A DNA stretch of 64,000 nt from Chamaelirium japonicum (lineage: Eukaryota; Streptophyta; Magnoliopsida; Liliales; Melanthiaceae). Both the position numbers and the translations under genes were made by a program. Below are positions 1 through 11,214 of the stretch, one piece after another. Location: the NCBI GenBank assembly GCA_947650365.1, contig CANTAL010000101.1, positions 124,001 through 188,000 on the forward strand. Direction: 5' to 3'. The notes under the pieces were generated by a model. It was given only the letters and a program-made list of their open reading frames with translations, did no database searches and was not told the origin of the DNA. Within the stretch, counting starts at the first letter, position 1, and every line of letters begins with the position of its first letter.

Positions 1-800
1 TCGCACGAATTATCCATTCTAATTCATTCGCACGATCCATTCTAATTCATTCGTACGATCCATTCTAATTCATTCGTACGAACCATTCTAATTCATTCGT
101 AGGATCTTAGAATGGAATATACGAATGAATTAGAATGGATCGTACGAATGAATTAGAATGGATCGTATGAATGAATTAGAATGGATCGTACGAATGAATT
201 AGAATGGATCGTGCGAATGAATTCGAATGGATCGTACGATCCATTCTAATTCATTCATACAATCCATTCTAATTCATTCGCACGAATGTATCCATTCTAA
301 TCCATTCGTACGATCCATTCTAATCCATTCGTACATTCTAATTCATTCATTTGATCCATTCTAATTCATTCGCACGATCCTTTCTAATTCATTCGCACGA
401 TCCATTCTAATTCATTCATAGGATCCATTCTAATTCATTCGTACAATCCATTCTAATTCTTTCACACGATCCATTCTAATTCATTCGTACGATCCATTCT
501 AATTCATTCGCACAAATGTATCCATTCTAATTCATTCGTACGATCCATTCTAATTCATTCGCACGATCCATTCTAATTCATTCGTACGATCTATTCTAAT
601 TCTTTCATATGATCCATTCTAATTCATTCTATGATCCATTCTTACTCATTCGTATGATCCATTCTAATTCATTCGTACGATCCATTCTAATTCATTCGTA
701 TGATCCATTCTAATTCATTCGCACAAATGTATCCATTCTAATTCATTCGTACGATCCATTCTAATTCATTCGTATGATCCATTCTAATTCATTCATACGA
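1..800 (+). repeat. Segmental duplication D1, copy 1
   Basis: This stretch matches 6669-7510 in order, including the odd junction GGATCTTAGAATGG, the palindrome at 225-246, the short unit with TCCATTCGTACATTC near 330 and the CATTTGATCC unit near 355. The offset is 6668 bp at the start and 6714 bp near 721, so the second copy has gained about two units. Confidence 0.85.
215..256. repeat. Palindromic head-to-head junction
   Basis: The reverse array meets the forward array at GAATGGATCGT followed directly by its own complement, a perfect 22-bp palindrome at 225-246. One mismatched pair further out, the symmetry continues, giving two 21-base arms with no spacer. This could form a cruciform. The same junction recurs at 6882-6923. 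Confidence 0.9.
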
Positions 801-1143
801 TCCATTCTAATTCATTCGTACGATCCATTCTAATTCATTCGCGAATGTATCCATTCTAATTTATTCGTACGATCCATTCTAATTCATTCGTACGATCCAT
901 TTTAATTCATTCGCACGAATGTATCCATTCTAGTTCATTCGTACGATCCATTCTAATTCATTCGTATGATCCATTCTAATTCCTTCGTATAATCCATTCT
1001 AATTCATTCGTACGATCTATTCTAATTCATTCGTACGATCCATTCTAATTTATTCGTACGATCCATTCTAATTCCTTCGTACGATCCATTCTAATTCATT
1101 CGTACGATCCATTCTAATTTCTTCGTATGATCCATGCTAATTC

Positions 1144-1618
1144 ATACGAATGAATTAGAATGGATCGTACGAATTAATTAGAATGGATCATTCGAATTAA
1201 TTAGAATGGATCCTACGAATGAATTAGAATGGATCATACGAATGAATTAGAATGGATCGTACGAAGGAATTAGAATGGATCGTACGAATGAATTAGAATG
1301 GATCGTACGAATGAATTAGATAGAATGGATCGTACGAATGAATTAGAATGGATACATTCGCGAATGAGTTAGCATTGATCGTACGAATGAATTAGAATGG
1401 ATCGTACGAATGAATTAGAATGGATCTTACGAATGAATTAGAATGGATCGTACGAATGAATTAGAATGGATCGTACGAATGAATTAGAATGGATACATTT
1501 GTGCGAATGAATTAGAATGGATCGTACAAATGAATTAGAATGGATCGTACGAATGAATTAGAATGGATCGTACGAATGAATTTGAATGGATCATATGAAT
1601 GAATTAGAATGGATCACT
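1144..1618 (-). repeat. Satellite array, reverse
   Basis: About twenty reverse units, with 28-bp variants (GGATACATTCG) near 1350 and 1490. The switch at 1143 is a short tail-to-tail joint inside a degenerate unit (CATGCTAATTCATACGAATG). Confidence 0.95.
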
Positions 1619-1718
1619 CATTCGTATGATCCATTCTAATTTATTCGCACGAATGTATCCATTCTAATTCATTCGTATGTCTAATTCATTCGTACGGTCC
1701 ATTCTAATTCATTCGCAC

Positions 1719-1854
1719 AATCCATTCTATTTCATTTGTACGATCCATTCTTACACATTCGTATGATCCATTATGGATACATTCGTGCGAATGAATTAGA
1801 ATGGATCATACGAATGAGTAAGAATGGATCGTACGAATGAAATAGAATGGATTG
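1719..1854 (+). repeat. Module K (inverted repeat junction)
   Basis: Left arm of about 53 bp (an ATTCTATTTC unit followed by a CATTCTTAC unit), spacer containing CCATTATGGATACATTCG, then the arm in reverse complement. A diagnostic GGTCC instead of GATCC lies just left of the module, near 1697. Total length is 136 bp, against 137 bp in most other copies. Confidence 0.9.
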
Positions 1855-2518
1855 TGCGAATGAATTAGAATGGATCGTACGAATGAATTAGAATGGATTG
1901 TACGAATGAATTAGAATGGATCGTACGAATGAATTAGAATCTATACGAATGAATTATAATGGATCCTACGAATGAATTAGAATAGATCGTGTGAAAGAAT
2001 TAGAATGGATTGTATGAATGAATTAGAATGGATCGTACGAATGAATTAGAATGGATCGTACGAATGAATTAGAATGGATACATTCGTGCTAATGAATTAG
2101 AATTGATCGTACGAATGAATCAGAATGGATCGTGCGAATGAATTAGAATGGATCGTACGAATGAATTAGAATGGATCGTACGAATGAACTAGAATAGAAT
2201 GGATCGTACGAATGAATTAGAATGGATCGTACGAATGATTTAGAATGGATACATTCGTGCGAATAAATTAGAATGGATCGGACGAATGAATTAGAATGGA
2301 TCGTACGAATAAATTAGAATGGATACATTCATCCGAATGAATTAGAATGGATCATACGAATGAGTAAGAATGGATCGTGTGAAAGAATTAGAATAGATTG
2401 TACGAATAAATTAGAATGGATCCTACGAATGAATTAGAATGGATCGTGTGAAAGAATTAGAATGGATTGTATGAATGAATTAGAATGGATCGTATGAATG
2501 AATTAGAATGGATCGTGC

Positions 2519-2551
2519 GAATGAATTCGAATGGATCGTACGAATTCATTC
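2519..2551 (-). repeat. Module J, orientation B
   Basis: GAATGAATTCG and CGAATTCATTC form perfect 11-bp inverted arms around the loop AATGGATCGTA. This is the exact reverse complement of the form at 6163 and eleven other sites, and the flanking units are also reverse complements of the flanks there. Confidence 0.9.
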
Positions 2552-2842
2552 TAATTCATTCATACAATCTATTCTAATTCTTTCACACGATCTATTCTAA
2601 TTCATTCGTACACATTCTAATTCATTCGTACGATCCATTCTAATTCATTCGTACGATCTATTCTATTTCATTCATACGATCCATTCTAATTCATTCGTAC
2701 GATCCATTCTAATTCATTCGTACGATCCATTCTAATTCATTCGCAAGAATGTATCCATTCTAGTTCATTCGTACGATCCATTCTAATTCATTCGTACGAT
2801 CCATTCTAATTCATTCGCACGATCCATTCTAATTCATTCGTA

Positions 2843-2979
2843 CAATCCATTCTATTTCATTCGTACGATCCATTCTTACTCATTCGTATGATCCATTATG
2901 GATATATTCGTGCAAATGAATTAGAATGGATCATACGAATGAATAAGAATGGATCGCACGAATGAAATAGAATGGATTG
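2843..2979 (+). repeat. Module K (inverted repeat junction)
   Basis: 137 bp, with the same arms and spacer order as the copy at 1719. The spacer reads CCATTATGGATATATTCG and the right arm has GAATAAG in place of GAGTAAG. Confidence 0.88.
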
Positions 2980-3073
2980 TGCGAATGAATTAGAATGGAT
3001 CGTAGAATGGATCAGAATAGATCGTGTGAAAGAATTAGAATGGATCGTATGAATGAATTAGAATGGATCGTGT

Positions 3074-3106
3074 GAATAAATTTGAATGGATCGTACGAAT
3101 TCATTC
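3074..3106 (-). repeat. Module J, orientation B, diverged
   Basis: The left arm has drifted to GAATAAATTTG, but the loop and right arm are intact. The context (CATACAATCC then TTTCACACG to the right) is as at 2519. Confidence 0.7.
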
Positions 3107-3187
3107 TAATTCATTCATACAATCCATTCTAATTCTTTCACACGATCTATTCAGATCCATTCTACGATCCATTCTAATTCATTCGCA

Positions 3188-3314
3188 CAATCCATTCTGT
3201 TTCATTCGTACGATCCATTCTTACTCATTCGTATGATCCATTCTAATTCATTCGCACGAATGTATCCATAATGGATCATACGAATGAGTAAGAATGGATC
3301 GTACGAATGAAATA
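3188..3314 (-). repeat. Module K, inverted copy
   Basis: The spacer is the reverse complement of that in K: GCACGAATGTATCCATAATGG. The right end is interrupted after GAATGAAATAC, where a new segment begins. Confidence 0.82.
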
Positions 3315-4113
3315 CGTACGAATGAATTAGAATGGATCGTACGAATGAACCAGAATGGCTCGTACGGATGAAATAGAATAGATTGTACGAATGAATTAGA
3401 ATGGATTCGTACGAATGAATTAGAATGGATACATTCGTGCGAATGAATTAGAATGGATACATTCGTGCGAAAGAATTAGAATAGATCGTATGAATGAATT
3501 AGGATGGATCCTATGAATGAATTAGAATGGATCGTGCGAATGAATTAGAATGGATCGTACGAATGAATTAGAATAGATCGTACAAATGAATTAGAATGGA
3601 TCGTATGAAGGAACTAGAATGGATCGTACAAACGAATTAGAATGTATATATTCGTGCAAATGAATTAGAATGGATCGTGCGAAAGAATTAGAATGGATCG
3701 TACGAATGAATTAGAATGGATCGTACGAATGAATTAGAATGGATCTTACGAATGAATTAGAATGGATCGTACGAATGAATTAGAATGGATCGTACGAATG
3801 AATTAGAATGGATACATTCGTGCGAATGAATTAGAATGGATCGGACGAATGAATTAGAATGGATCGTACGAATGAATTAGAATGGATCAAATGAATGAAT
3901 TAGAATGGTTACATTCATGCGAATGAATTAGAATGGATCGTACAAATGAATTAGAATGGATCGTATGAATGAATTAGAATGGATCGTACGAATGAATTAG
4001 AATGGATCAAATGAATGAATTAGAATGGTTACATTCTTGCGAATGAATTAGAATGGATCGTACGAATGGATTAGAATGGATCGTACGAATGGATTAGAAT
4101 GGATACATTCGAG
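3269..4113 (-). repeat. Satellite array, reverse
   Basis: Reverse units with 28-bp variants near 3430, 3460, 3650, 3815, 3910 and 4030. From 3835 it carries the series GATCGGACG, GATCAAATG, GGTTACATTCATGCG and ATGGATTAG, which recurs near 14580, 49480-50030 and 59820-60090. Confidence 0.95.
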
Positions 4114-5205
4114 CGTACGATCCATTCTAATTCATTCGTCCGATCCATTCTAATTCATTCGCACGAATGTATCCATTCTAATTCATTCGTACGATCCATT
4201 CTAATTCATTCGTATGATCCATTCTAATTCATTCATAAGATCCATTCTAATTCATTCGTACGATCCATTCTAATTCATTCGTACGATCCATTCTAATTCA
4301 TTCGCACGAATGTATCCATTCTAGTTCATTCGTACGATCCATTCTAATTCATTCGTACGATCCATTCTAATTCATTCGCACGATCCATTCTAATTCATTC
4401 GTACGATCCATTCTAATTCATTCGTATGATCAATTCTAATTTATTCGTACGATCCATTCTAATTCATTCGCACAAATGTATCCATTCTAATTCATTCGTA
4501 CGATCCATTCTAATTCATTCGCACGATCCATTCTAATTCATTCGTACGATCCATTCTAATTCTTTCCCACGATCCATTCTAATTCATTCGTACGATCCAT
4601 TCTAATTCATTCACACGATCCATTCTAATTCATTCGTACGATCCATTCTAATTCATTCATACGATCCATTCTAATTCATTCGTATGATCCATTCCAATTC
4701 ATTCGCACGATCCATTCTAATTTATTCGTACGATCCATTCTAATTCATTCGTACGATCCATTCTAATTCATTAGTATGATCCATTCTAATTAATTCGTAC
4801 GATCCATTCTAATTCATTTGTACGAATGTATCCATTCTAATTCATTCGTACAATCCATTCTATTTCATTCGTACGATCCATTTTTACTCATTCGTATGAT
4901 CCATTCTAATACATTCGTACGATTCATGCTAATTCATTCGCACGATCCATTCTAATTCATTCGTACGATCCATTCTTATTCATTCATACGATCCATTCTA
5001 ATTCATTCGCACAATCCATTCTAATCCATTCTAATCCATTCTAATTCATTTGTAAGATCCATTCTAATTCATTCGTACGATCCATTCTAATTCATTCATA
5101 CAATCCATTTTAATTCTTTCACACGATCCATTCTAATTCATTCGTACGATCCATTCTAAATCATTCGTGCAATCCATTCTATTTCATTCGTACGATCAAT
5201 TCTAA
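4114..5205 (+). repeat. Satellite array, forward
   Basis: Uninterrupted forward units. 28-bp variants lie near 4165, 4310, 4470 and 4820. Near 5020-5040 there are contracted units (CATTCTAATCCATTCTAATCC) that lack the linker. Confidence 0.96.
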
Positions 5206-6173
5206 TTCATTAGAATGGATCGTACGAATGAATTAGAATGGATCATATTAATGAATTAGAATGGATCGTACGAATGAATTAGAATGGATCGTACGAACGA
5301 ATTAGAATGGATCGTACGAAGGAATTAGAATGGATCGTACGAATGAATTAGAATGGATATATTCGTGCAAATTAATTAGAATGGATCGTATGAATGAATT
5401 AGAATGGATCGTACGAATGAATTAGAATGGATATATTCGTGCAAATGAATTAGAATGGATCGTATGAATGTATTAGAATGGATCGTACGAATGAATTAGA
5501 ATGGATCGTACGAATGAATTAGAATAGATTGTACGAATGAATTAGAATAGATCCTACGAATGAATTAGAATGGATCGTGTGAAAGAATTAGAATAGATTG
5601 TATGAATGAATTAGAATGGATCGTACGAATGAATTAGAATGGATCGTACTAATGAATTAGAATGGATATATTCGTGCGAATGAATTAGAATTGATCGTAC
5701 GAATGAATTAGAATGGATCGTGCGAATGAATTAGAATGGATCGTACGAATGAATTTGAATGGATCGTACGAATGAACTAGAATGGATACATTCGTGCGAA
5801 TGAATTAGAATGGATCGTACGAATGAATTAGAATGGATCGTACGAATGAATTAGAATGGATCGTACGAATGAATTAGAATAGATCATACGAATGAATTAG
5901 AATGGATACATTCATGCGAATGAATAAGAATGGATCGGATGAATGAATTAGAATGGATCGTACGAATGAATTAGAATGGATCGTACAAATAAATTAGAAT
6001 AGATACATTCGTCCGAATGAATTAGAATGGATCATACGAATGAGTAAGAATGGATCGTACGAATGAAATAGAATAGATTATACGAATGAATTAGAATGGA
6101 TCCTACGAATGAATTAGAATAGATCATGTGAAAGAATTAGAATGGATTGTATGAATGAATTAGAATGAATTCG
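5206..6173 (-). repeat. Satellite array, reverse
   Basis: Joined to the previous block tail to tail inside AATTCTAATTCATTAGAATGG. 28-bp variants lie near 5355, 5440, 5665, 5790, 5910 and 6005. The last ~190 bp form the left arm of a long inverted repeat centred on module J at 6163. Confidence 0.95.
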
Positions 6174-6393
6174 TACGATCCATTCGAATTCATTCGCACG
6201 ATCCATTCTAATTCATTCATACGATCCATTCTAATTCATTCACACGATCCATTCTAATTCATTCGTCTAATCCATTCTGATTCATTCGTACAATCTATTC
6301 AAATACATTCGTACGATCCATTCTTACTCATTCCTATGATCCATTCTAATTCATTCGGACGAATGTATCCATTCTAATTTATTCGTACGATCC
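5978..6393. repeat. Long inverted repeat centred on J
   Basis: Reading outward from J, both sides carry the same ordered markers: a TTTCACACG-type unit (clearest on the left), GATCTATTC, a CATTCTTACTC unit, an ATTCGTATG-type unit, the 28-bp variant with GGACGAATGTATCC, then AATTTATTCG. The right arm is more diverged here than at 37381-37819. Confidence 0.75.
6163..6195 (+). repeat. Module J, orientation A
   Basis: Perfect 11-bp arms (GAATGAATTCG, CGAATTCATTC) around the loop TACGATCCATT. Marks the reverse-to-forward switch. Confidence 0.92.
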
Positions 6394-6771
6394 ATTCTAA
6401 TTCATTCGTACGAGCCATTCTAATTCATTCGTACAATCCATTCTAATTCATTCGTCCGATCCTTTCTAATTCATTCGCACGAATCTATCCATTCTAATTC
6501 ATTCGTACGATCCATTCTAATTCATTCGTACGATCCATTCTAATTTATTCGTAAGATCCATTCTAATTCATTCATACGATCCATTCTAATTCATTCGTAC
6601 GATCTATTCTAATTCATTCGCACGAATGTATCCATTCTAGTCCATTCATCCGATCCATTCTAATTCATTCGCACGAATTATCCATTCTAATTCATTCGCA
6701 CGATCCATTCTAATTCATTCGTACGATCCATTCTAATTCATTCGTACGAACCATTCTAATTCATTCTAGGA
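6174..6771 (+). repeat. Satellite array, forward
   Basis: Forward units with 28-bp variants near 6360, 6480 and 6630, the first two 120 bp apart. It ends in the junction GGATCTTAGAATGG shared with position 107. Confidence 0.96.
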
Positions 6772-7510
6772 TCTTAGAATGGAATATACGAATGAATTAG
6801 AATGGATCGTACGAATGAATTAGAATGGATCGTATGAATGAATTAGAATGGATCGTACGAATGAATTAGAATGGATCGTGCGAATGAATTCGAATGGATC
6901 GTACGATCCATTCTAATTCATTCATACAATCCATTCTAATTCATTCGCCCGAATGTATCGATTCTAATCCATTCGTACGATCCATTCTAATCCATTCGTA
7001 CATTCTAATTCATTCATTTGATCCATTCTAATTCATTCGTATAATCCTTTCTAATTCATTCGCACGATCCATTCTAATTCATTCATAGGATCCATTCTAA
7101 TTAATTCGTACAATCCATTCTAATTCTTTCACACGATCCATTCTAATTCATTCGTACGATCCATTCTAATTCATTCGCACAAATGTATCCATTCTAATTC
7201 ATTCGTACGATCCATTCTAATTCATTCGCACGATCCATTCTAATTCATTCGTACGATCCATTCTAATTCTTTCACATGATCCATTCTAATTCATTCGTAT
7301 GATCCATTCTTACTCATTCGTATGATCCATTCTAATTCATTCGTACGATCCATTCTAATTCATTCGTACGATCCATTCTAATTCATTCGTACGATCCATT
7401 CTAATTCATTCGTACGATCCATTCTAATTCATTCGCACAAATGTATCCATTCTAATTCATTCGTACGATCCATTCTAATTCATTCGTACGATCCATTCTA
7501 ATTCATTCGT
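6669..7510 (+). repeat. Segmental duplication D1, copy 2
   Basis: Second copy of the segment at 1-800, including the palindrome (6882-6923) and the contracted unit with CGTACATTCTAATTC near 7000. It is longer than copy 1 by about two units and ends where TATATTCCATTCTAAGATCC begins. Confidence 0.85.
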
Positions 7511-7722
7511 ATATTCCATTCTAAGATCCTACGAATGAATTAGAATGGTTCGTACGAATGAATTAGAATGGATCGTACGAATAAATTAGAATGGATCGTA
7601 CATTCGTACGATCCATTCTAATTCATTCGTACGATCCATTCTAATTCATTCATAGAAATGAATTAGAATGGATCGTGTGAAAGAATTAGAATGGATTGTA
7701 TGAATGATTTAGAATGAATTCG
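6772..7722. repeat. Satellite array with several flips
   Basis: Reverse 6772-6902, forward to 7524, reverse to 7598, forward to 7660, reverse to 7722. The forward-to-reverse joint CCATTCTAAGATCCTACG near 7515 recurs at about 49360, so it is an inherited joint rather than two independent events. Confidence 0.93.
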
Positions 7723-7744
7723 TACGATCCATTCGAATTCATTC
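7712..7744 (+). repeat. Module J, orientation A
   Basis: Arms and loop as at 6163. The unit to the left reads GAATGATTTAG. The reverse side here is only about 60 bp long, so this J has lost most of its left arm. Confidence 0.9.
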
Positions 7745-8452
7745 GCACGATCCATTCTAATTCATTCATACGATCCATTCTAATTCTTTCATACAATCCA
7801 TTCTAATTCTTTCACATGATCCATTCTAATTCATTCGTAGGATCCATTCTAATTCATTCGTACAGTCTATTCTATTACATTCGTACGATCCATTCTTACT
7901 CAATCGTATGATCCATTCTAATTCATTCGGACGAATGTATCCTATCTAATTTATTCGTACGATCCATTCTAATTCATTCGTACGATCCATTCTAATTCAT
8001 TTGTCCGATCCATTCTAATTCATTCACACGAATGTATCCATTCTAATTCATTCGTACGATCCATTCTAATTCATTCGTACGATCCATTCTAATTCATTCG
8101 CACGATCCATTCTAATTCATTCGCACGATCCATTCTAATTCATTCATAGGATCCATTCCAATTCATTCATACGATCTATTCTAATTCTTTCGCACGAATG
8201 TATCCATTCTAATTCATTCGCACGAATGTATCCATTCTAATTCATTCGTACGATCCATTCTAATTCGTTCGTACGATCCATTCTAATTCATTCGCACGAA
8301 TGTATCCATTCTAGTTCATTCGTACGATCCATTCTAATTCATTCGTACGATCCATTCTAATTCATTCATACGATCTTTTCTAATTCATTCATACAATCCA
8401 TTCTAATTCTTTCACACGATCCACTCTAATTCATTCGCACGAATGTATCCAT
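7723..8452 (+). repeat. Satellite array, forward
   Basis: Follows the usual right-hand series after J (CATACGATCC, TTTCACATG, CGTAGGATCC, CATTCTTACTC, GGACGAATGTATCC). 28-bp variants near 7930, 8030, 8190, 8220, 8300 and 8445. Confidence 0.95.
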
Positions 8453-9809
8453 TAAGAATGAATTAGAATGGATCGTGCGAATAAATTCGAATGGATCGCA
8501 TGATCCATTCGAATAGAATGGATCGTATGAATGAATTAGAATGGATCGGGTGAATGAATTAGAATGTATTGTAGGAATGAATTAGAATGGATCGTACGAA
8601 GGAATTAGAATGGATCGTACGATGGAATTAGAATGGATCGTACGAATGAATTAGAATGGATATATTCGTGCAAATGAATTAGAATGGATCGTATGAATGA
8701 ATTAGAATGGATCGTATGAGTGAATTAGAACGGATAGTACGAATGAAGTAGAATGGATAGTATGAATGAATTAGAATGGATACATTCGTGCGAATGAATT
8801 AGAATGGATCGTATGAATGAATTAGAATAGATTGTGCGAATAAATTAGAATGGATCGTACGAATGAATTAGAATGGATACATTCGTGCGAATAAATTAGA
8901 ATGGATTGTATGAATGAATTAGAATGGATCGTACGAATGAATTAGAATGGATCGTACGAATGAATTAGAATAGATTGCGTGAATGAATTAGAATGGATCG
9001 TACGAATGAATTATAATGGATCGTACGAAGGAATTAGAATGGATCGTACGAATGAATTAGAATGGATCGTACGAATGAATTAGAATGGATCGTACGAAGG
9101 AATTAGAATGGATCGTACGAATGAATTAGAATGGATCGTACGATTGAATTCGAATGGATCATACGAATGAGTAAGAATGGATCGTATGACTGAATTAGAT
9201 TGGATCGTACGATCCATTCTAATTCATTAGCATGGATCGTGCTAATGAATTAGAATGGAATTTACGAATGAATTAGAATGGATTGTAGAATGGATTGTAC
9301 GAATGAATTAGAATGAATTAGAATGGATCGTATGAATGAATTAGAATAGATCATAGGAATGAATTAGAATGGATCGTGCAAATGAATTAGAATGGATACA
9401 TTCGTGCGAACGAATTAGAATGGATCGTGCGAATGAATTAGAATGGATCGTACGAATGAATTAGTATGGATATATTTGAACGAATAAATTAGAATGGATC
9501 ATACGAATGAATTAGAATTGATCGTACGAATGAATTAGAATGGATTGTGCGAATGAATTAGAATCGATCGTACGAATGAATTACAATGGATCATACAAAT
9601 GAATTAGAATGGATCATACGAATGAGTAAGAATGGATCGTACGAATGAATTAGAATGGATCGTACGAATGAATTAGAATGGATCGTACGAGTAAATTAGA
9701 ATGGATTTATTCGTCCGAATGAATTAGAATGGATCATACGAATGAGTAAGAATGGATCGTACGAATGAAATAGAAGAGATTGTACGAATGAATTAGAATG
9801 GATCCTAGT
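8453..9809 (-). repeat. Satellite array, mainly reverse
   Basis: Two tiny forward inserts occur, near 8500 (CATGATCCATTCG) and 9209-9228. The second is bounded by a palindromic GATCGTACGATC joint on its left and by a TTAGCATGG joint on its right, and recurs at 34206-34240. Near 9270-9320 some units are contracted to GAATGGATTGTAGAATGG. Confidence 0.92.
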
Positions 9810-10620
9810 ACGATCCATTCTAATTCATTCGTACGATCCATTCTAATTCATTCATACAATCCATTCTAATTCTTTCACATGATCCATTCTAATTCATTCG
9901 TATGATCCATTCTAATTCATTCGTGCAATCCATTCTATTTCATTCGTACGATCCATTCTTACTCATTCGTACGATCCATTCTAATTCATTCACACGAATG
10001 TATCCATTCGTACGAATGAATTAGAATAGATTGTACGAATGAATTAGAATGGATTGTACGAATAAATTAGAATGGATCGTACGAAGGAATTAGAATGGAT
10101 CGTATGAATGAATTAGAATGGATCGTACGAATGATTTAGAATAGATCGTACGAATGAATTAGAATGGATCGTACGAACGAATTAGAATGGATCGTATGAA
10201 TGAATTAGAATGGATCGTGTGAAAGAATTAGAATGGATTGTATGAATGAATTAGAATAGATCGTATGAATGAATTAGAATGGATCGTACGAATGAATTAG
10301 AATGGATCGTACGAATGAATTAGAATGGATACATTCGTGCGAATGAATTTGAAGGGATACATTCGTGCGAAAGAATTAGAATAGATCGTATGAATGAATT
10401 AGAATGGATCCTATGAATGAATTAGAATGGATCGTGCGAATGAATTAGAATGGATCGTACGAATGAATTAGAATGGATCGTGCTAATGAATTAGAATTGA
10501 TCGAACGAATGAATTAGCATGGATCGTGCTAATGAATTAGAATGGAACGTACGAATGAATTAGAATGGATCGTGTGAAAGAATTAGAATGGATTGTATGA
10601 ATGAATTAGAATGAATTCGT
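9810..10620. repeat. Satellite array, forward then reverse
   Basis: Forward 9810-10010 with TTTCACATG, ATTCTATTTC and CATTCTTACTC units, then reverse to the J module at 10609. Module M lies at 10480. Confidence 0.94.
10480..10553 (-). repeat. Module M (marker units)
   Basis: Three successive variant units carrying GTGCTAATG, GATCGAACG and TTAGCATGG, then GTGCTAATG and GGAACGTACG: 74 bp in all. TTAGCA and TGCTAA flank GATC nearly symmetrically. The combination is rare in the array and so serves as a tag for tracing larger copies. Confidence 0.88.
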
Positions 10621-10641
10621 ATGAAACATTCGAATTCATTC
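10609..10641 (+). repeat. Module J, orientation A, variant loop
   Basis: Both arms are perfect, but the loop is TATGAAACATT. The loop at 15030 (TACGAAACATT) shares the AAACATT change, so these two copies, each preceded by M, have a common recent ancestor. Confidence 0.88.
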
Positions 10642-11140
10642 GCATGATCCATTCTAATTCATTCATACGATCCATTCTTATTCATTCGTACGATCCATTC
10701 TAATTCATTCGCACAAATGTATCCATTCTAATTCATTCGCACAAATGTATCCATTCTAATTCATTCGTACGATTCATTCTTACTCATTCGTATGATCCAT
10801 TCTAATTCATTTGTACGATCCATTCTAATCCATTCGTACGATCCATTCTAATTCATTCGCATGAATGTAACCATTCTAATTCATTCATTTGATCCATTCT
10901 AATTCATTCGTACGATCCATTCTAATTCATTCGTCTGATCCATTCTAATTCATTCGCACGAATGTATCCATTCTAATTCATTCATACGATCCATTCTAAT
11001 TCATTCGTACAACCCATTCTAATTCATTCGCACAATCCATTCTAATCTATTCGTACGATCCATTCTATTTCATTCTAATTCTTTTACACGATCCATTCTA
11101 ATCCATTCTAATTCTTTCACACGATCCATTCTATTTCATT

Positions 11141-11214
11141 CGTACGTTCCATTCTAATTCATTAGCACGATCCATGCTAATTCATTCGTTCGATCAATTC
11201 TAATTCATTAGCAC
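11141..11214 (+). repeat. Module M, forward copy
   Basis: Exact reverse-complement order of the marker seen at 10480: CGTACGTTCC, TTAGCACG, CCATGCTAATTC, GTTCGATCAATTC, TTAGCACG. Confidence 0.88.

Larger units (their letters stand above)
1..1143. repeat. Satellite array, mainly forward
   Basis: Units of 23 bp run forward at 1-106, reverse at 107-236 and forward at 237-1143. The 28-bp variant appears near 290, 520, 730, 845 and 920. The forward-to-reverse switch at 107 has the unusual text GGATCTTAGAATGG, and the switch back at 225-246 is a perfect 22-bp palindrome. No open reading frame of note. Nearly the whole block down to about 800 recurs at 6669-7510. Confidence 0.97.
1619..3268. repeat. 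Satellite array with rapid orientation changes
   Basis: Orientation is forward at 1619-1770, reverse to 2540, forward to 2893, reverse to 3090 and forward to 3268. The switches coincide with modules K (1719, 2843), J in orientation B (2519, 3074) and K inverted (3188). Several units are truncated where segments join, near 1680, 3003 and 3150. Confidence 0.93.
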
